Below are positions 1 through 8,052 of a stretch of DNA of 64,000 nucleotides, in pieces. The notes under the pieces are model-generated. The model was not told where the DNA came from. It made no database searches and worked only from the letters and a program-made list of their open reading frames with translations. This DNA is from Saprospiraceae bacterium (GTDB lineage Bacteria; Bacteroidota; Bacteroidia; Chitinophagales; Saprospiraceae), in NCBI GenBank assembly GCA_016714895.1, contig JADKBV010000001.1, positions 868,001 through 932,000 on the forward strand, read 5' to 3'. Within the stretch, counting starts at the first letter, position 1; each line of letters begins with the position of its first letter. The translations under genes and the position numbers were made by a program.

Positions 1-84
1 ATATAAGGTGACCTTAGGATTAGGATTTAATCTTTTTAATTCCACGAGTGGTGTATTTCCGACAAGGTCAATGACTTGTGCCAT
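1..84 (-). CDS. cysteine synthase (O-acetylserine sulfhydrylase), N-terminal fragment cut by window edge
   Basis: Reading leftward from an ATG at 84, 28 codons are open to the window edge and encode MAQVIDLVGNTPLVELKRL and a few more residues. The IGNTPL-like signature is the conserved N-terminus of the PLP-dependent cysteine synthases CysK/CysM, which make cysteine from O-acetylserine and sulfide in the cytoplasm. The start lies inside the 3' end of the serine acetyltransferase gene, overlapping it by 17 bp in another frame. The two successive enzymes of cysteine synthesis are therefore almost certainly co-transcribed and translationally coupled. Whether this is the CysK or CysM type cannot be decided from 28 residues. 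Confidence 0.88.
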   Translation of the reverse strand, partial: MAQVIDLVGNTPLVELKRLNPNPKVTLY

Positions 85-925
85 GCGCATTCTTATTTAA
101 TTTTTGAACAAAAGTATTTTCAGCATTATGATAGACTTTTGTTCCCGAAGGAACCGAGGTGGTAAGCCAAACATTTCCTCCTATGATACAATCATTACCG
201 ATTACGGTATCTCCGCCTAAAATCGTTGCTCCTGAATAAATCACCGTGTGATCTCCGACGGTAGGATGTCTTTTGACACCTGCAAGTTTCTTGCTTACAC
301 TGAGTGCTCCGAGAGTTACACCCTGATATATTTTAACATGGTCTCCCACCTGAGTCGTTTCACCGATGACAACACCTGTACCGTGATCTATAAAAAAGGA
401 TTTACCTATCTTTGCTCCGGGATGAATATCAATTCCTGTTTTTGAATGAGCAAACTCACTTAAAATCCTGGGCATCAAAGCTACGCCGGATGTATACAAT
501 TGATGTGCAATCCGATATATAAACACAGCAAAATAACCGGGATAGGCTCTGACAATCTCATAAGTTGATTTTGCTGCAGGATCACCCAAATAAAACGCCT
601 CCAGATCAGATTGCAATACGTCATAAATTACAGGCAGGGCGCTCATAAAATCTTCAACGATTTCGTCACATTTTTCAGGAATACAACCATTGGTTTTTGA
701 TAATAATGTTTTTAAACCGATGCCGGTTTGTCCCAGGGCTTCTGTTATACCCTCTCTCTCCAGCAATCTGGACTCAGTCACTTCGGGAAGTAAAATTTTC
801 TGAAGCTGCAATACCCATTCATGAATCTCTTCCGAAGAAGGTACTTCATGGGTGATTTTATGTTTTTCTATCAGCTTATTAATAAAATCAGGATCCGAAA
901 CCATAACAATTTGACTCTTTCTCAT
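68..925 (-). CDS. cysE: serine O-acetyltransferase
   Basis: A 285-residue cytoplasmic enzyme that acetylates serine with acetyl-CoA to give O-acetylserine, the first committed step of cysteine synthesis. The N-terminal half (to about residue 140) is the helical serine acetyltransferase domain. The C-terminal half is a left-handed beta helix of hexapeptide repeats, with the family signatures DIHPGAKIG, FIDHGTGVVIGET and YQGVTLGAL around residues 165-210. The His in the IDHGTG segment is the expected catalytic residue. The start ATG at 925 gives a length normal for this family. The gene continues directly into the overlapping cysteine synthase start, which fixes its function in context. No clear promoter was seen in the 230 bp upstream. 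Confidence 0.95.
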   Translation of the reverse strand: MRKSQIVMVSDPDFINKLIEKHKITHEVPSSEEIHEWVLQLQKILLPEVTESRLLEREGITEALGQTGIGLKTLLSKTNGCIPEKCDEIVEDFMSALPVIYDVLQSDLEAFYLGDPAAKSTYEIVRAYPGYFAVFIYRIAHQLYTSGVALMPRILSEFAHSKTGIDIHPGAKIGKSFFIDHGTGVVIGETTQVGDHVKIYQGVTLGALSVSKKLAGVKRHPTVGDHTVIYSGATILGGDTVIGNDCIIGGNVWLTTSVPSGTKVYHNAENTFVQKLNKNAHGTSH

Positions 926-1157
926 CTAACAATTGAATACCAATAAAGATTATAGTTTCATCCGAATGGCCTGTTTTTAGTCACCAAGGCAGAACTTATT
1001 GAATCGGAAAGATATAAAAAATAAAAACAAAGAATCTATCTTTGTATGTCTGTCAAAGCTCTTTTAAAAAAGTAAAAACGATACGTTTTTCCTTATTAAA
1101 AACCTTATAAGCACCGACTTTGGATAAACTATGAATGTATATTTTTTAAATAAGAGC

Positions 1158-2027
1158 CTATCCGGTATTTTTCGGAGTTATTTTTAAAAAGGACAATATG
1201 ACCGCTAAAAGAATACATGTTGCTCCGGCATAAACCATGTTTCCCGGAACTTCGCCAAGAAGAAAATAGCCGAATATAATCGCTGAAACGGGCTGTCCGC
1301 TTACCAAAAGACCGACTTCACCTGCTGAAAAATGTTGTAAACTTTTCATCATCAACATATGCCCCAATGAAGTTGTCAGCAACCCTAAAAGAAGCAAGGG
1401 TATCCATTGGTCGATCATAGCTTCAAACGTTTCTCTCCAAGCAAAAGGTATCAACAAAAAGGATGCAATTAATACCTGATTAAAATATGTGTTTAAAGGA
1501 GTATATCTTTCAAGGATATTTTTTGACAAAACATTTCTGATAGCTAAAAATGTTCCGGCCATAAGCCCGAATACGATACCCCAAAAATATTGGTAATCAA
1601 CATCAAACTGCGGGTTTAACAACCAAACTCCAAGAACAACCAATAAACCGGAAAAAATATAGGTTTTGTTGGGAATTTTTTTTCTGACAAAAGATTCAAT
1701 AAAAAGTGTCTGCAATGGATAGGTAAAAACTGAAACTGCTGCCACAGCAACCGTTCCGTACTTCAAAGAATAAAAAAACAAAACCCAATGGATGGTCATG
1801 ATAATTCCGGTCAACACAAGGGATTTGTCCTGTAGGTGTAATACAATTTTTTCTTTACCAATAAATAAATTCAAAACATACAAAGATATCACACCTATAC
1901 AAGAACGTATAAAAATGACAAACGGAGGGTCAAGATCAGCATACCTTCCAAGCGGTCCGCTCAGACTGATAAACAATGTCGCCAGCAGAACCAGTATATA
2001 AGGTAAAAATGATCGGTATCGGGTCAC
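1158..2027 (-). CDS. EamA/DMT-superfamily permease
   Basis: A 289-residue very hydrophobic protein with about ten predicted transmembrane helices arranged as two repeats of five, the pattern of EamA (drug/metabolite transporter superfamily) permeases. The first repeat begins near residue 8 and the second near residue 148 (FWGIVFGLMAGTFLAI). Members export amino acids, nucleosides or other metabolites, and the substrate cannot be read from sequence. The start is a GTG at 2027, just after the terminator of the upstream dcp-like gene, and no SD-like sequence is visible. The gene probably has its own weak promoter or relies on read-through. No neighbour suggests a substrate, although cysE lies 230 bp downstream on the same strand. 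Confidence 0.85.
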   Translation of the reverse strand: MTRYRSFLPYILVLLATLFISLSGPLGRYADLDPPFVIFIRSCIGVISLYVLNLFIGKEKIVLHLQDKSLVLTGIIMTIHWVLFFYSLKYGTVAVAAVSVFTYPLQTLFIESFVRKKIPNKTYIFSGLLVVLGVWLLNPQFDVDYQYFWGIVFGLMAGTFLAIRNVLSKNILERYTPLNTYFNQVLIASFLLIPFAWRETFEAMIDQWIPLLLLGLLTTSLGHMLMMKSLQHFSAGEVGLLVSGQPVSAIIFGYFLLGEVPGNMVYAGATCILLAVILSFLKITPKNTG

Positions 2028-2028
2028 A

Positions 2029-2067
2029 AAAAAAAATTAAGCGGGACAGCAATAACCCGTCCCGCTT
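2029..2067 (-). terminator. rho-independent terminator of the M3 peptidase gene
   Basis: A 9-bp perfect stem (2039-2047 paired with 2059-2067, GC-rich AAGCGGGAC arm) with an 11-nt loop. On the minus strand it is followed by a T-run (A-run at 2029-2036 on plus). It lies 8 bp past the stop of the M3 peptidase gene. Confidence 0.85.
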
Positions 2068-2074
2068 TTATTTA

Positions 2075-4198
2075 CTATTTTAATCCTGTTCTCTCCAACA
2101 GAGGTTCAATACTTGGTTCAGCCCCTCTGAATCTTCTGTATAACTCCATGGCGTCAGCTGTTCCTCCTTTTTCAAGAATATTTTTCCTGAAAGACTGTGC
2201 TGTTTCCTGATCGAATATCCCTTTTTTCTTAAAAACAGAAAAAGCATCACTGTCCAATACTTCAGACCATATATAACTGTAGTATCCTGCTGAATATCCT
2301 CCACTGAAGATATGTCCGAAATACGTACTGCTGTGTCGGGGTATGATGCCGGAAATCAATCCTGCTTTTTTCATTTTTTCTTCTTCAAACTGCACAGGAT
2401 CCCCTTCCCAGTTTTCGGTCATCATGTGGTAATCCAGATCAAGAAGAGATGAAGACAGATATTCTCCTTTTGCAAATCCCTGACCATAGTTGGCTGCATT
2501 TTTAATTTTTGTTACCAATCCTGAAGGCAAAACTTCCCCTGTTTTATGGTGCTTTGCAAACATCTGGAGAACTTCAGGTTGCGTCGGCCAGTTTTCCATG
2601 ATCATCGAAGGTAATTCTACAAAATCGGTAGGTACATTAGTTCCTGCCTGAGAAGCGTAATTGGTATTGGACAATAAACCATGTAACGCATGACCAAATT
2701 CGTGAAAATATGTCGATACCTCGTCAAATGTCAACAAAGCAGGAGCATCACCGGTGGCCTTGGTAAAGTTGCATACAATGGAAATAACCGGAGGAATTCT
2801 TTTTCCGTCTTTCATTTTCTGGTCGCTGAAAGAGGTCATCCAGGCCCCGCCTCTTTTACTTTCCCGAGGGTGGAAATCCATATATAAAATCCCTACCAAA
2901 CTTCCGTCTTTTTCGGTCACTTCATATGCTGTGGCCTCCGGGTGATAGGTGGGAAGATCTTTCCTCTCTTTAAATTTCAGTCCCCATAATTTTTCTACGG
3001 TTCCAAAAACTCCCTGATGAACCTGCTCCAAAGGAAAATATTGTTTTACTTCATTTTCGTCCAGGTCATATTTTTCTTTTCTGATTTTTTCAGCATAATA
3101 TCTCCAATCGTGAGGAGCTACTTCAAACTTTCCACCTTCCTTTTTGATGTAGGCATTAATTTCAGCAGCTTCCTTTTTTGCTTTATCCATCGTAGGTTTC
3201 CACAATTGATTCAACAAATTTTGAACATTTTTTGGTGATTTTGCCATTCTTTCTTCCAGTACATAATGAGCATGGGACTCATAACCCAATAATTTTGCTC
3301 TCTGAAGACGAAGATTAACGATTCTTTTGATAATGTCTTTATTGTCATTTGCATTTCCGTTTCTACCTCTTTTGCGGAATGCATCCCACAATGTCTGTCG
3401 CAACTCACGATTATCCGCATATTGCAAAAATGGCATGACACTCGGATTCTGCAAGGTAAACAAATACTGCCCTTCTTTGCCAGCTTCTTTTGCTGCTTCT
3501 GCAGCAGCAGCGATGGCATCTTCCGGCAAACCTGAAAGTTTGGTTTTGTCGTCAACAAAAAGTTTGTACTCATTAACATCATTCTGTACATTCTGACCAA
3601 ACTTTACGGTCAATCCTGATAATTCTTCATTGATTTTTGAAATGGTCTCTTTTTGTTCTTTATTAAGAAGTGCCCCGTTTCTTACAAAACTTTTGTAGCT
3701 GTCGGTGAGAAGTTTGTCTTGTTCTTCAGACAATTTCAGGGTAGATTTCTGATCGTACAAGGATTTTACGCGAGCGAACAACTTTTCATTCAATGATATA
3801 TAATCATAATGTTTGGCAAGAACCGGAGCCATATCTGATTCCACCTGTTTAATGGTATCGTTGGTATGGGCACCTGAAAGATTGTAAAATATATTAGACA
3901 CTCTGTTTAACAAAACGCCGGCTTTATCGAGAGCCTCGATGGTATTTTGAAAATCAGGTGCAGCTGTTTGCCCGGCTATGGCGTCTATTTCTTTTTTATG
4001 TTCTGCCATGGCTGTTTCAAACGCCGGTTGAAAATGAATATTTTTAATTTTATCGAAAGGCGGAACACCATATGGCGTATCAAATTCCTGTAATAACGGG
4101 TTGTCCGTAGTTGCTGAAGAAGGTTTCATTTCCTTATTTTTGCATGAGATAATGGTTATTGAAATGACTACCAATAACATCCAAAATTTGTCAAACAT
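2075..4198 (-). CDS. M3 family zinc metallopeptidase, peptidyl-dipeptidase Dcp-like lipoprotein
   Basis: A 707-residue M3 peptidase of the Dcp/oligopeptidase A group, which removes dipeptides or cleaves short peptides. The zinc motif HEFGH is at residues 499-503, in the context FDEVSTYFHEFGHALHG, with the family's downstream FVELPS...ENW segment. Full length is normal for Dcp. The first 19 residues form a lipoprotein signal ending in the lipobox IISC (Cys19), so the enzyme is predicted to be membrane-anchored outside the cytoplasm. This is common for Bacteroidota Dcp homologues and unlike cytoplasmic E. coli Dcp. A TACCTTTG -7 box lies on the minus strand at 4221-4228, about 23 bp from the ATG. 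The gene is monocistronic, with a strong terminator after it. Confidence 0.94.
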   Translation of the reverse strand: MFDKFWMLLVVISITIISCKNKEMKPSSATTDNPLLQEFDTPYGVPPFDKIKNIHFQPAFETAMAEHKKEIDAIAGQTAAPDFQNTIEALDKAGVLLNRVSNIFYNLSGAHTNDTIKQVESDMAPVLAKHYDYISLNEKLFARVKSLYDQKSTLKLSEEQDKLLTDSYKSFVRNGALLNKEQKETISKINEELSGLTVKFGQNVQNDVNEYKLFVDDKTKLSGLPEDAIAAAAEAAKEAGKEGQYLFTLQNPSVMPFLQYADNRELRQTLWDAFRKRGRNGNANDNKDIIKRIVNLRLQRAKLLGYESHAHYVLEERMAKSPKNVQNLLNQLWKPTMDKAKKEAAEINAYIKKEGGKFEVAPHDWRYYAEKIRKEKYDLDENEVKQYFPLEQVHQGVFGTVEKLWGLKFKERKDLPTYHPEATAYEVTEKDGSLVGILYMDFHPRESKRGGAWMTSFSDQKMKDGKRIPPVISIVCNFTKATGDAPALLTFDEVSTYFHEFGHALHGLLSNTNYASQAGTNVPTDFVELPSMIMENWPTQPEVLQMFAKHHKTGEVLPSGLVTKIKNAANYGQGFAKGEYLSSSLLDLDYHMMTENWEGDPVQFEEEKMKKAGLISGIIPRHSSTYFGHIFSGGYSAGYYSYIWSEVLDSDAFSVFKKKGIFDQETAQSFRKNILEKGGTADAMELYRRFRGAEPSIEPLLERTGLK

Positions 4199-4220
4199 AT
4201 TTTTCTGAATTAATGAACCT

Positions 4221-4228
4221 CAAAGGTA
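4221..4228 (-). promoter_or_regulatory. Bacteroidota -7 box (TACCTTTG) for the M3 peptidase gene
   Basis: An exact TAnnTTTG match on the minus strand, 23 bp upstream of the start codon. No good TTTG -33 element is visible at the expected spacing, so this rests on the -7 match and position only. Confidence 0.5.
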
Positions 4229-4404
4229 ATGAATTAGGTTGTGATTTATATTTGACGACATCAATTTTTAGACAAAGTAATCCCATTTTGGTGGTAAAAA
4301 AACTTATGAAGATATTTTTGTTCACAGGATAAGCTGATTTACAGTATTCTTTAAAAAAGTATTGCCTGGTTCCCCTTGTCTCTAATGGCACTTCCCCCCT
4401 TTCC

Positions 4405-4433
4405 TTCCGGACTCCATTTATATATTCCGGACT
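4405..4433. repeat. two 9-bp direct repeats in the intergenic region
   Basis: TTCCGGACT occurs at 4405-4413 and again at 4425-4433, a 20-bp (about two helical turns) period; the TCCGGA core is itself palindromic. They lie 160-190 bp upstream of the predicted start of a short transcript at about 4594, where enhancer-binding-protein sites of sigma-54 promoters commonly sit. The rest of the gene-free stretch 4199-4566 shows nothing else I can support. Confidence 0.4.
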
Positions 4434-4566
4434 TCTCTAATATTTAATAATATCAACCAATTCCACAGAATGGTTAATTTTTGCCATCTGACACGAAAGA
4501 TCGTAAGCAAAAAATCTTCCCGGGCAATGACAATACGTATATACATATTAAACTATATAAAAATAT

Positions 4567-4582
4567 TTGGCACGATATTTGA
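4567..4582 (+). promoter_or_regulatory. sigma-54-like (-24/-12) promoter candidate
   Basis: TTGGCACG followed by ATAT and TTGA. The first G of the -24 GG (4569) and the G of the -12 element (4581) are exactly 12 bp apart, as in the sigma-54 consensus TGGCACG-N4-TTGC. The -12 dinucleotide is GA instead of GC, which is the one mismatch in the core. No coding region follows on this strand; a terminator does, at 4625. Confidence 0.45.
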
Positions 4583-4593
4583 AATATTACTAA

Positions 4594-4655
4594 TATATGA
4601 GTTTTGGTTATTAAATTGAGTAATGCCCGTGTTTCGTCTCACGGGCTTTTTTTTT
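4594..4655 (+). ncRNA. candidate short non-coding RNA
   Basis: The interval runs from the predicted start, 12 bp past the -12 element of the sigma-54-like promoter, to the end of the T-run of a canonical terminator, about 60 nt. It has no plausible open reading frame, and its only strong structure is the terminator hairpin. No protein gene on the plus strand precedes the terminator within 4 kb, so the terminator otherwise has no gene to serve on this strand. The end is well defined, while the start rests on the promoter guess. The hairpin could instead serve the minus-strand TamA-like gene, whose stop is at 4671. Confidence 0.35.
4625..4655 (+). terminator. rho-independent terminator
   Basis: Stem GCCCGTG (4625-4631) with CACGGGC (4640-4646), an 8-nt loop, then nine T on the plus strand. 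On the minus strand the tail is poor in T, so it is polar toward plus, even though the nearest gene (stop at 4671) is on minus. Confidence 0.85.
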
Positions 4656-4670
4656 GTCCAAAACCATAGT

Positions 4671-7139
4671 TTAGAAAGGAAAATTTACTGCTATCTGAAT
4701 ATTTCCTACCCCTTGATTAGCAATTTCACTCCACGAATACCAGTTTCGGTTCAAAAAACGATCTCTGTAAGGACTGCGTATCTTGTAGCCGGTGTCGAAA
4801 CGGATATTAAAAAAGACAAAATTCAAACGAAGTCCGTAACCGGCAGCTATGGCTATCTGATCTAAAAAGTCAGAACTGATATGTGCGTCAGGTAATTCAT
4901 CATTTTTTCTCAGATTCCATACATTACCGGCATCGATAAATAAAGCTCCGTCCAAAAATAAAAACAGATTAAACCTGTACTCAATATTCGTCTCCAATTT
5001 CAAATCACCTTGTTGAATAAATATATTCAGGTCAGAAGGTGCCTCCAGTTTGTGGGGAAGGGTATATCCTCCGGGTCCTAACTGTCTTATATTCCATGCA
5101 CGCATACTGTTTGGCCCGCCCAAACCAAATTGTTTTATAAATGGCACTACGCGATTTTTGTCAAAAGGAACCGCTGCACCTACATTAAACCGAAATGCCA
5201 GACTGCTTTTTTTAGAATATTCCCGATTATATCTGAAATCAAATTCGTACTTTACATATTTGGCAAAATCAATTTTTTTATCATCCGGCAATGTTATGTG
5301 CCAGTCTTCATTTTTGTTGAGTATCGCATTATAGGCCCGGTTTACCAAATCAACTTCAAGACCCGACAGTTCCAATTTATTTATAATCACAAAAGACCTG
5401 CCCTTCCTGTTTTTTGCTCCATTAAAAATATGGGTAAAATCTCTGAAAAAAATACCTGTTCCCAAGACATCTCTGAACTGCAGAAAAATAATCGGCAAAA
5501 TACGGCTTGTATCCAGAAAATCATATTGGTCAAAATTAACCCCCATCGGGCGGAAAATGTATTTATGCCCTTTGGGTGACGAATATTCATAACCGAAAGC
5601 GGCATTTAATGAATTGAAACCATAAAAATTAAAAAAGCTCAGGGATGTAAAACCCAAAGAAATATTTGTTTTAGCTTCATCATCAAAATTTTTGTAAAAA
5701 CGATCCGGAATTAACCCTATCCGATTGACAAACCTGCTCAAACCCAGAAAGTCAACATGTGTGGGAACCTGAAGATTGGAATTCAAAGAAATATTTCTTG
5801 ATTGCAGAGAAAAAATACGACCTCCTTCAACGTTTCTCCCAATATTCAAACCAAAACCAAATTGACCTCTCAAAGAAAAATTTTCAGCACCTCTTAAAAA
5901 ATTCCTGTCGATAATATTTCCGGAAACGGACATTCCCAAAAGATTAAAAACATCAAAAGAACTGTAATATGCTTCCAGGTCTCCTTCCACAATATATTTA
6001 TTGTCCTGAGGGGTCAACAAAATGGATACGTCAAGAATTGAGTCTGATCCGACCTTTGGCGTTGCGGTTATATTCACAAACCTGTAAGGCGGAAGAGAGT
6101 TGAGTTTTCTGAATGTTTTTTGCCGGTCTGAGAATGTGTACTTAGCACCTTCTTTTAAAAAAACAGATTTTCTCAAAACAGATGATTTTACCAATAATTT
6201 ATGGCCGAAATATTGGATTTTCATACCCAATGTATCGATTCTGCTCTTTGGTTTTATTGCATCAAATTCTTTATAATAATCCGGGAATACATTGATATCT
6301 CCGATGCTGTACGAGGTATGTTTTGGAGCATTGGCAGGAGGGGCTATTTCAAACCAAAAATCAATTTCTTTAGTCACCTTATTACTGTCAGCGACAATGT
6401 CAATAAAGTTGGTATTAAAATTAATGTATCCTTCATTTTGAACATCCAGGGTTAACCTGCTTTTTTCAAGATTAAAATCATTCAAATCAAAATATTGGTT
6501 TGCTTTCACATAAGCGGAAGAAAGGTTTTTCCGGATGATGGTCATAATTGCAGAATCCGCACAACTGTACTGAACGGATTTGATTTTGTACCGCGCCTTT
6601 GCATTGATAATGTAGGTGACTTTCATCTTATTGGAAAAAGACACATAACTTCCGAATGACGTAGTATTTGATCTGATTCTGTTTTTTTCGACGGTTGTAA
6701 AATCAACAATAGCATCAAAATATCCTTTCTCATTTCTCAGAAAATCTTCCATATCCCGGACGTTTTCTTTCGTTTTTTCCTCATCATATAAGGTCGGCGG
6801 CTGACCAATATTTCTTATGCCTTTATGAAACCATGTCGTATCACCCTCCTCTGCATTACTCAGGTAAATCCATTCTCTGGGGATAACAAACAGTAACCTT
6901 TCATTCGGTATCTGGGATACCATACCAATCAAATTATTCGTCAACTCTTTTTTATCAATGCCCTGAACTTCTTCTTTAAATAAAATTCGGTTGGATTTCA
7001 ACAACACATCTTTCGGCTGAAGATAACGGGATGTCTGACATGAGGTGAGGATAAAAATCCCGAAAAATACAACCACAGCCCGAAAAACGATCGGAAAAGT
7101 CAGTATTTTGAGTGGGCTTTTGAAAAAAATATAATTCAT
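4671..7139 (-). CDS. BamA/TamA-family outer-membrane lipoprotein (Omp85 superfamily)
   Basis: An 822-residue protein when started at the ATG at 7139. An upstream in-frame codon at 7202 would add 21 residues before the signal and is less likely. Residues 1-34 form a lipoprotein signal with lipobox LTSC (Cys34), followed by QTSRYLQPKDVLL, typical of Bacteroidota lipidated TamA-like proteins. POTRA-like segments fill roughly residues 40-400. The C-terminal half is a surface-antigen-type beta barrel with alternating aromatic strands, a GPNSMRAWNIRQLGPG segment near residue 700 and a terminal NFPF. Omp85 proteins insert or translocate proteins at the outer membrane. This one is not BamA itself, which lacks a lipid anchor. 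A divergent methyltransferase gene lies 147 bp upstream across an inverted repeat. Confidence 0.88.
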   Translation of the reverse strand: MNYIFFKSPLKILTFPIVFRAVVVFFGIFILTSCQTSRYLQPKDVLLKSNRILFKEEVQGIDKKELTNNLIGMVSQIPNERLLFVIPREWIYLSNAEEGDTTWFHKGIRNIGQPPTLYDEEKTKENVRDMEDFLRNEKGYFDAIVDFTTVEKNRIRSNTTSFGSYVSFSNKMKVTYIINAKARYKIKSVQYSCADSAIMTIIRKNLSSAYVKANQYFDLNDFNLEKSRLTLDVQNEGYINFNTNFIDIVADSNKVTKEIDFWFEIAPPANAPKHTSYSIGDINVFPDYYKEFDAIKPKSRIDTLGMKIQYFGHKLLVKSSVLRKSVFLKEGAKYTFSDRQKTFRKLNSLPPYRFVNITATPKVGSDSILDVSILLTPQDNKYIVEGDLEAYYSSFDVFNLLGMSVSGNIIDRNFLRGAENFSLRGQFGFGLNIGRNVEGGRIFSLQSRNISLNSNLQVPTHVDFLGLSRFVNRIGLIPDRFYKNFDDEAKTNISLGFTSLSFFNFYGFNSLNAAFGYEYSSPKGHKYIFRPMGVNFDQYDFLDTSRILPIIFLQFRDVLGTGIFFRDFTHIFNGAKNRKGRSFVIINKLELSGLEVDLVNRAYNAILNKNEDWHITLPDDKKIDFAKYVKYEFDFRYNREYSKKSSLAFRFNVGAAVPFDKNRVVPFIKQFGLGGPNSMRAWNIRQLGPGGYTLPHKLEAPSDLNIFIQQGDLKLETNIEYRFNLFLFLDGALFIDAGNVWNLRKNDELPDAHISSDFLDQIAIAAGYGLRLNFVFFNIRFDTGYKIRSPYRDRFLNRNWYSWSEIANQGVGNIQIAVNFPF

Positions 7140-7202
7140 TCCGGCTTTATTCAGGGAAAAATGAAGGTAAAAATCCTGAAAAAAAATTAGTTTTGTCCGC
7201 AA

Positions 7203-7245
7203 TTTTGGCAGAATATTTTGTTTTACCGCTTAGTTCCTGCCAAAA
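7203..7245. promoter_or_regulatory. 9-bp inverted repeat between divergent genes (possible operator)
   Basis: TTTTGGCAG (7203-7211) and its exact reverse complement CTGCCAAAA (7237-7245), separated by 25 bp. It sits between the divergent starts at 7139 (minus) and 7287 (plus), inside the region that must hold both promoters. No T-run follows either side, so it is not a terminator. Confidence 0.35.
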
Positions 7246-7286
7246 TGTTTCATTTTGAGAATTGTAACAGAAAAACAATACATCCT

Positions 7287-8042
7287 GTGGTAAGTAAATC
7301 ACAAATAAAATATGTTAAATCATTGAACCTACAAAAATTCAGGCAAAAATATGATAAATTTACAGCAGAAGGCGAAAAAACGGTAACAGAATTTATAAAA
7401 CATCAAAAATACCCGCTTGAGCAGGTATATTATGATGCTCCGGATGTTTTAGAGCATTTTTTGCGATTGATTCCTGCTGAAAAACTTACTGAAGTTTCAA
7501 AGTCTGACATGGAACAAATGTCGATGTTTAAAACACCGTCACATGTTTTGGCGGTTTTTGAAAAAACTGAACCTGAATGGAATCTTTCAGAAATTTCTGA
7601 CCAAAAAACTTTGTACCTTGATGACATACAGGATCCCGGAAATGTCGGGACTATGATCAGAATTGCCGATTGGTTTGGTATCAAAAACGTCATCCGTTCA
7701 TCAGGTTCCGCCGATTTTTATCACCCGAAGGTCGTGCAGTCGACGATGGGTAGTTTATGTAATGTGCGTTTACAAACGATGTCCCTTTCTGACCTTACCA
7801 GCCAATGTATCGGAACTCCGGTCATCGGAGCTTTGTTTGAAGGAAAAACCCTACAACAAAACCATCAGTTACCTCAGTCAGGGATTCTGATTATAGGAAA
7901 TGAAGGGCATGGAATCCGACCTGAAAACATCCGGTTTATCACCCACCCGTTCAGTATAGCAGGACACCAAAACAAAATAGCAGAATCTCTGAATGCCGCT
8001 TCAGCATGCAGTATATTTTGTTATGAATGGTCTGCTACATAA
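7287..8042 (+). CDS. TrmH/SpoU-family RNA 2'-O-methyltransferase
   Basis: A SPOUT-fold methyltransferase, 251 residues from the GTG at 7287, that uses SAM to methylate ribose 2'-OH in rRNA or tRNA. All three SpoU motifs are present: LDDIQDPGNVGTMIRIA (motif 1), IIGNEGHGI (motif 2) and SLNAASACSIFCYE (motif 3, near the C-terminus). The N-terminus SKSQIKYVKSLNLQKFRQKY...EGEKTVTEF is the substrate-binding domain found in RlmB/TsnR-type proteins, and it starts right after the GTG. ATG codons at 7218 and 7245 lie in frame upstream but would add an atypical extension, the second inside the inverted repeat. The exact target nucleoside cannot be told. Its end converges on the glgC-like gene, 10 bp away. 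Confidence 0.9.
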   Translation: MVSKSQIKYVKSLNLQKFRQKYDKFTAEGEKTVTEFIKHQKYPLEQVYYDAPDVLEHFLRLIPAEKLTEVSKSDMEQMSMFKTPSHVLAVFEKTEPEWNLSEISDQKTLYLDDIQDPGNVGTMIRIADWFGIKNVIRSSGSADFYHPKVVQSTMGSLCNVRLQTMSLSDLTSQCIGTPVIGALFEGKTLQQNHQLPQSGILIIGNEGHGIRPENIRFITHPFSIAGHQNKIAESLNAASACSIFCYEWSAT

Positions 8043-8052
8043 ATAAACACGT

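Noticed and set aside
1037..1090. TATCTTTG on the plus strand followed by a hairpin AAAAACG-ata-CGTTTTT
   Set aside because: The nearest genes on both sides are on the minus strand. The hairpin is weak and lacks a T-run, so no transcript is supported.
4191..4391. A 66-codon open frame on the minus strand upstream of the M3 peptidase
   Set aside because: It overlaps the peptidase start and spans its promoter candidate, with no family-like sequence.
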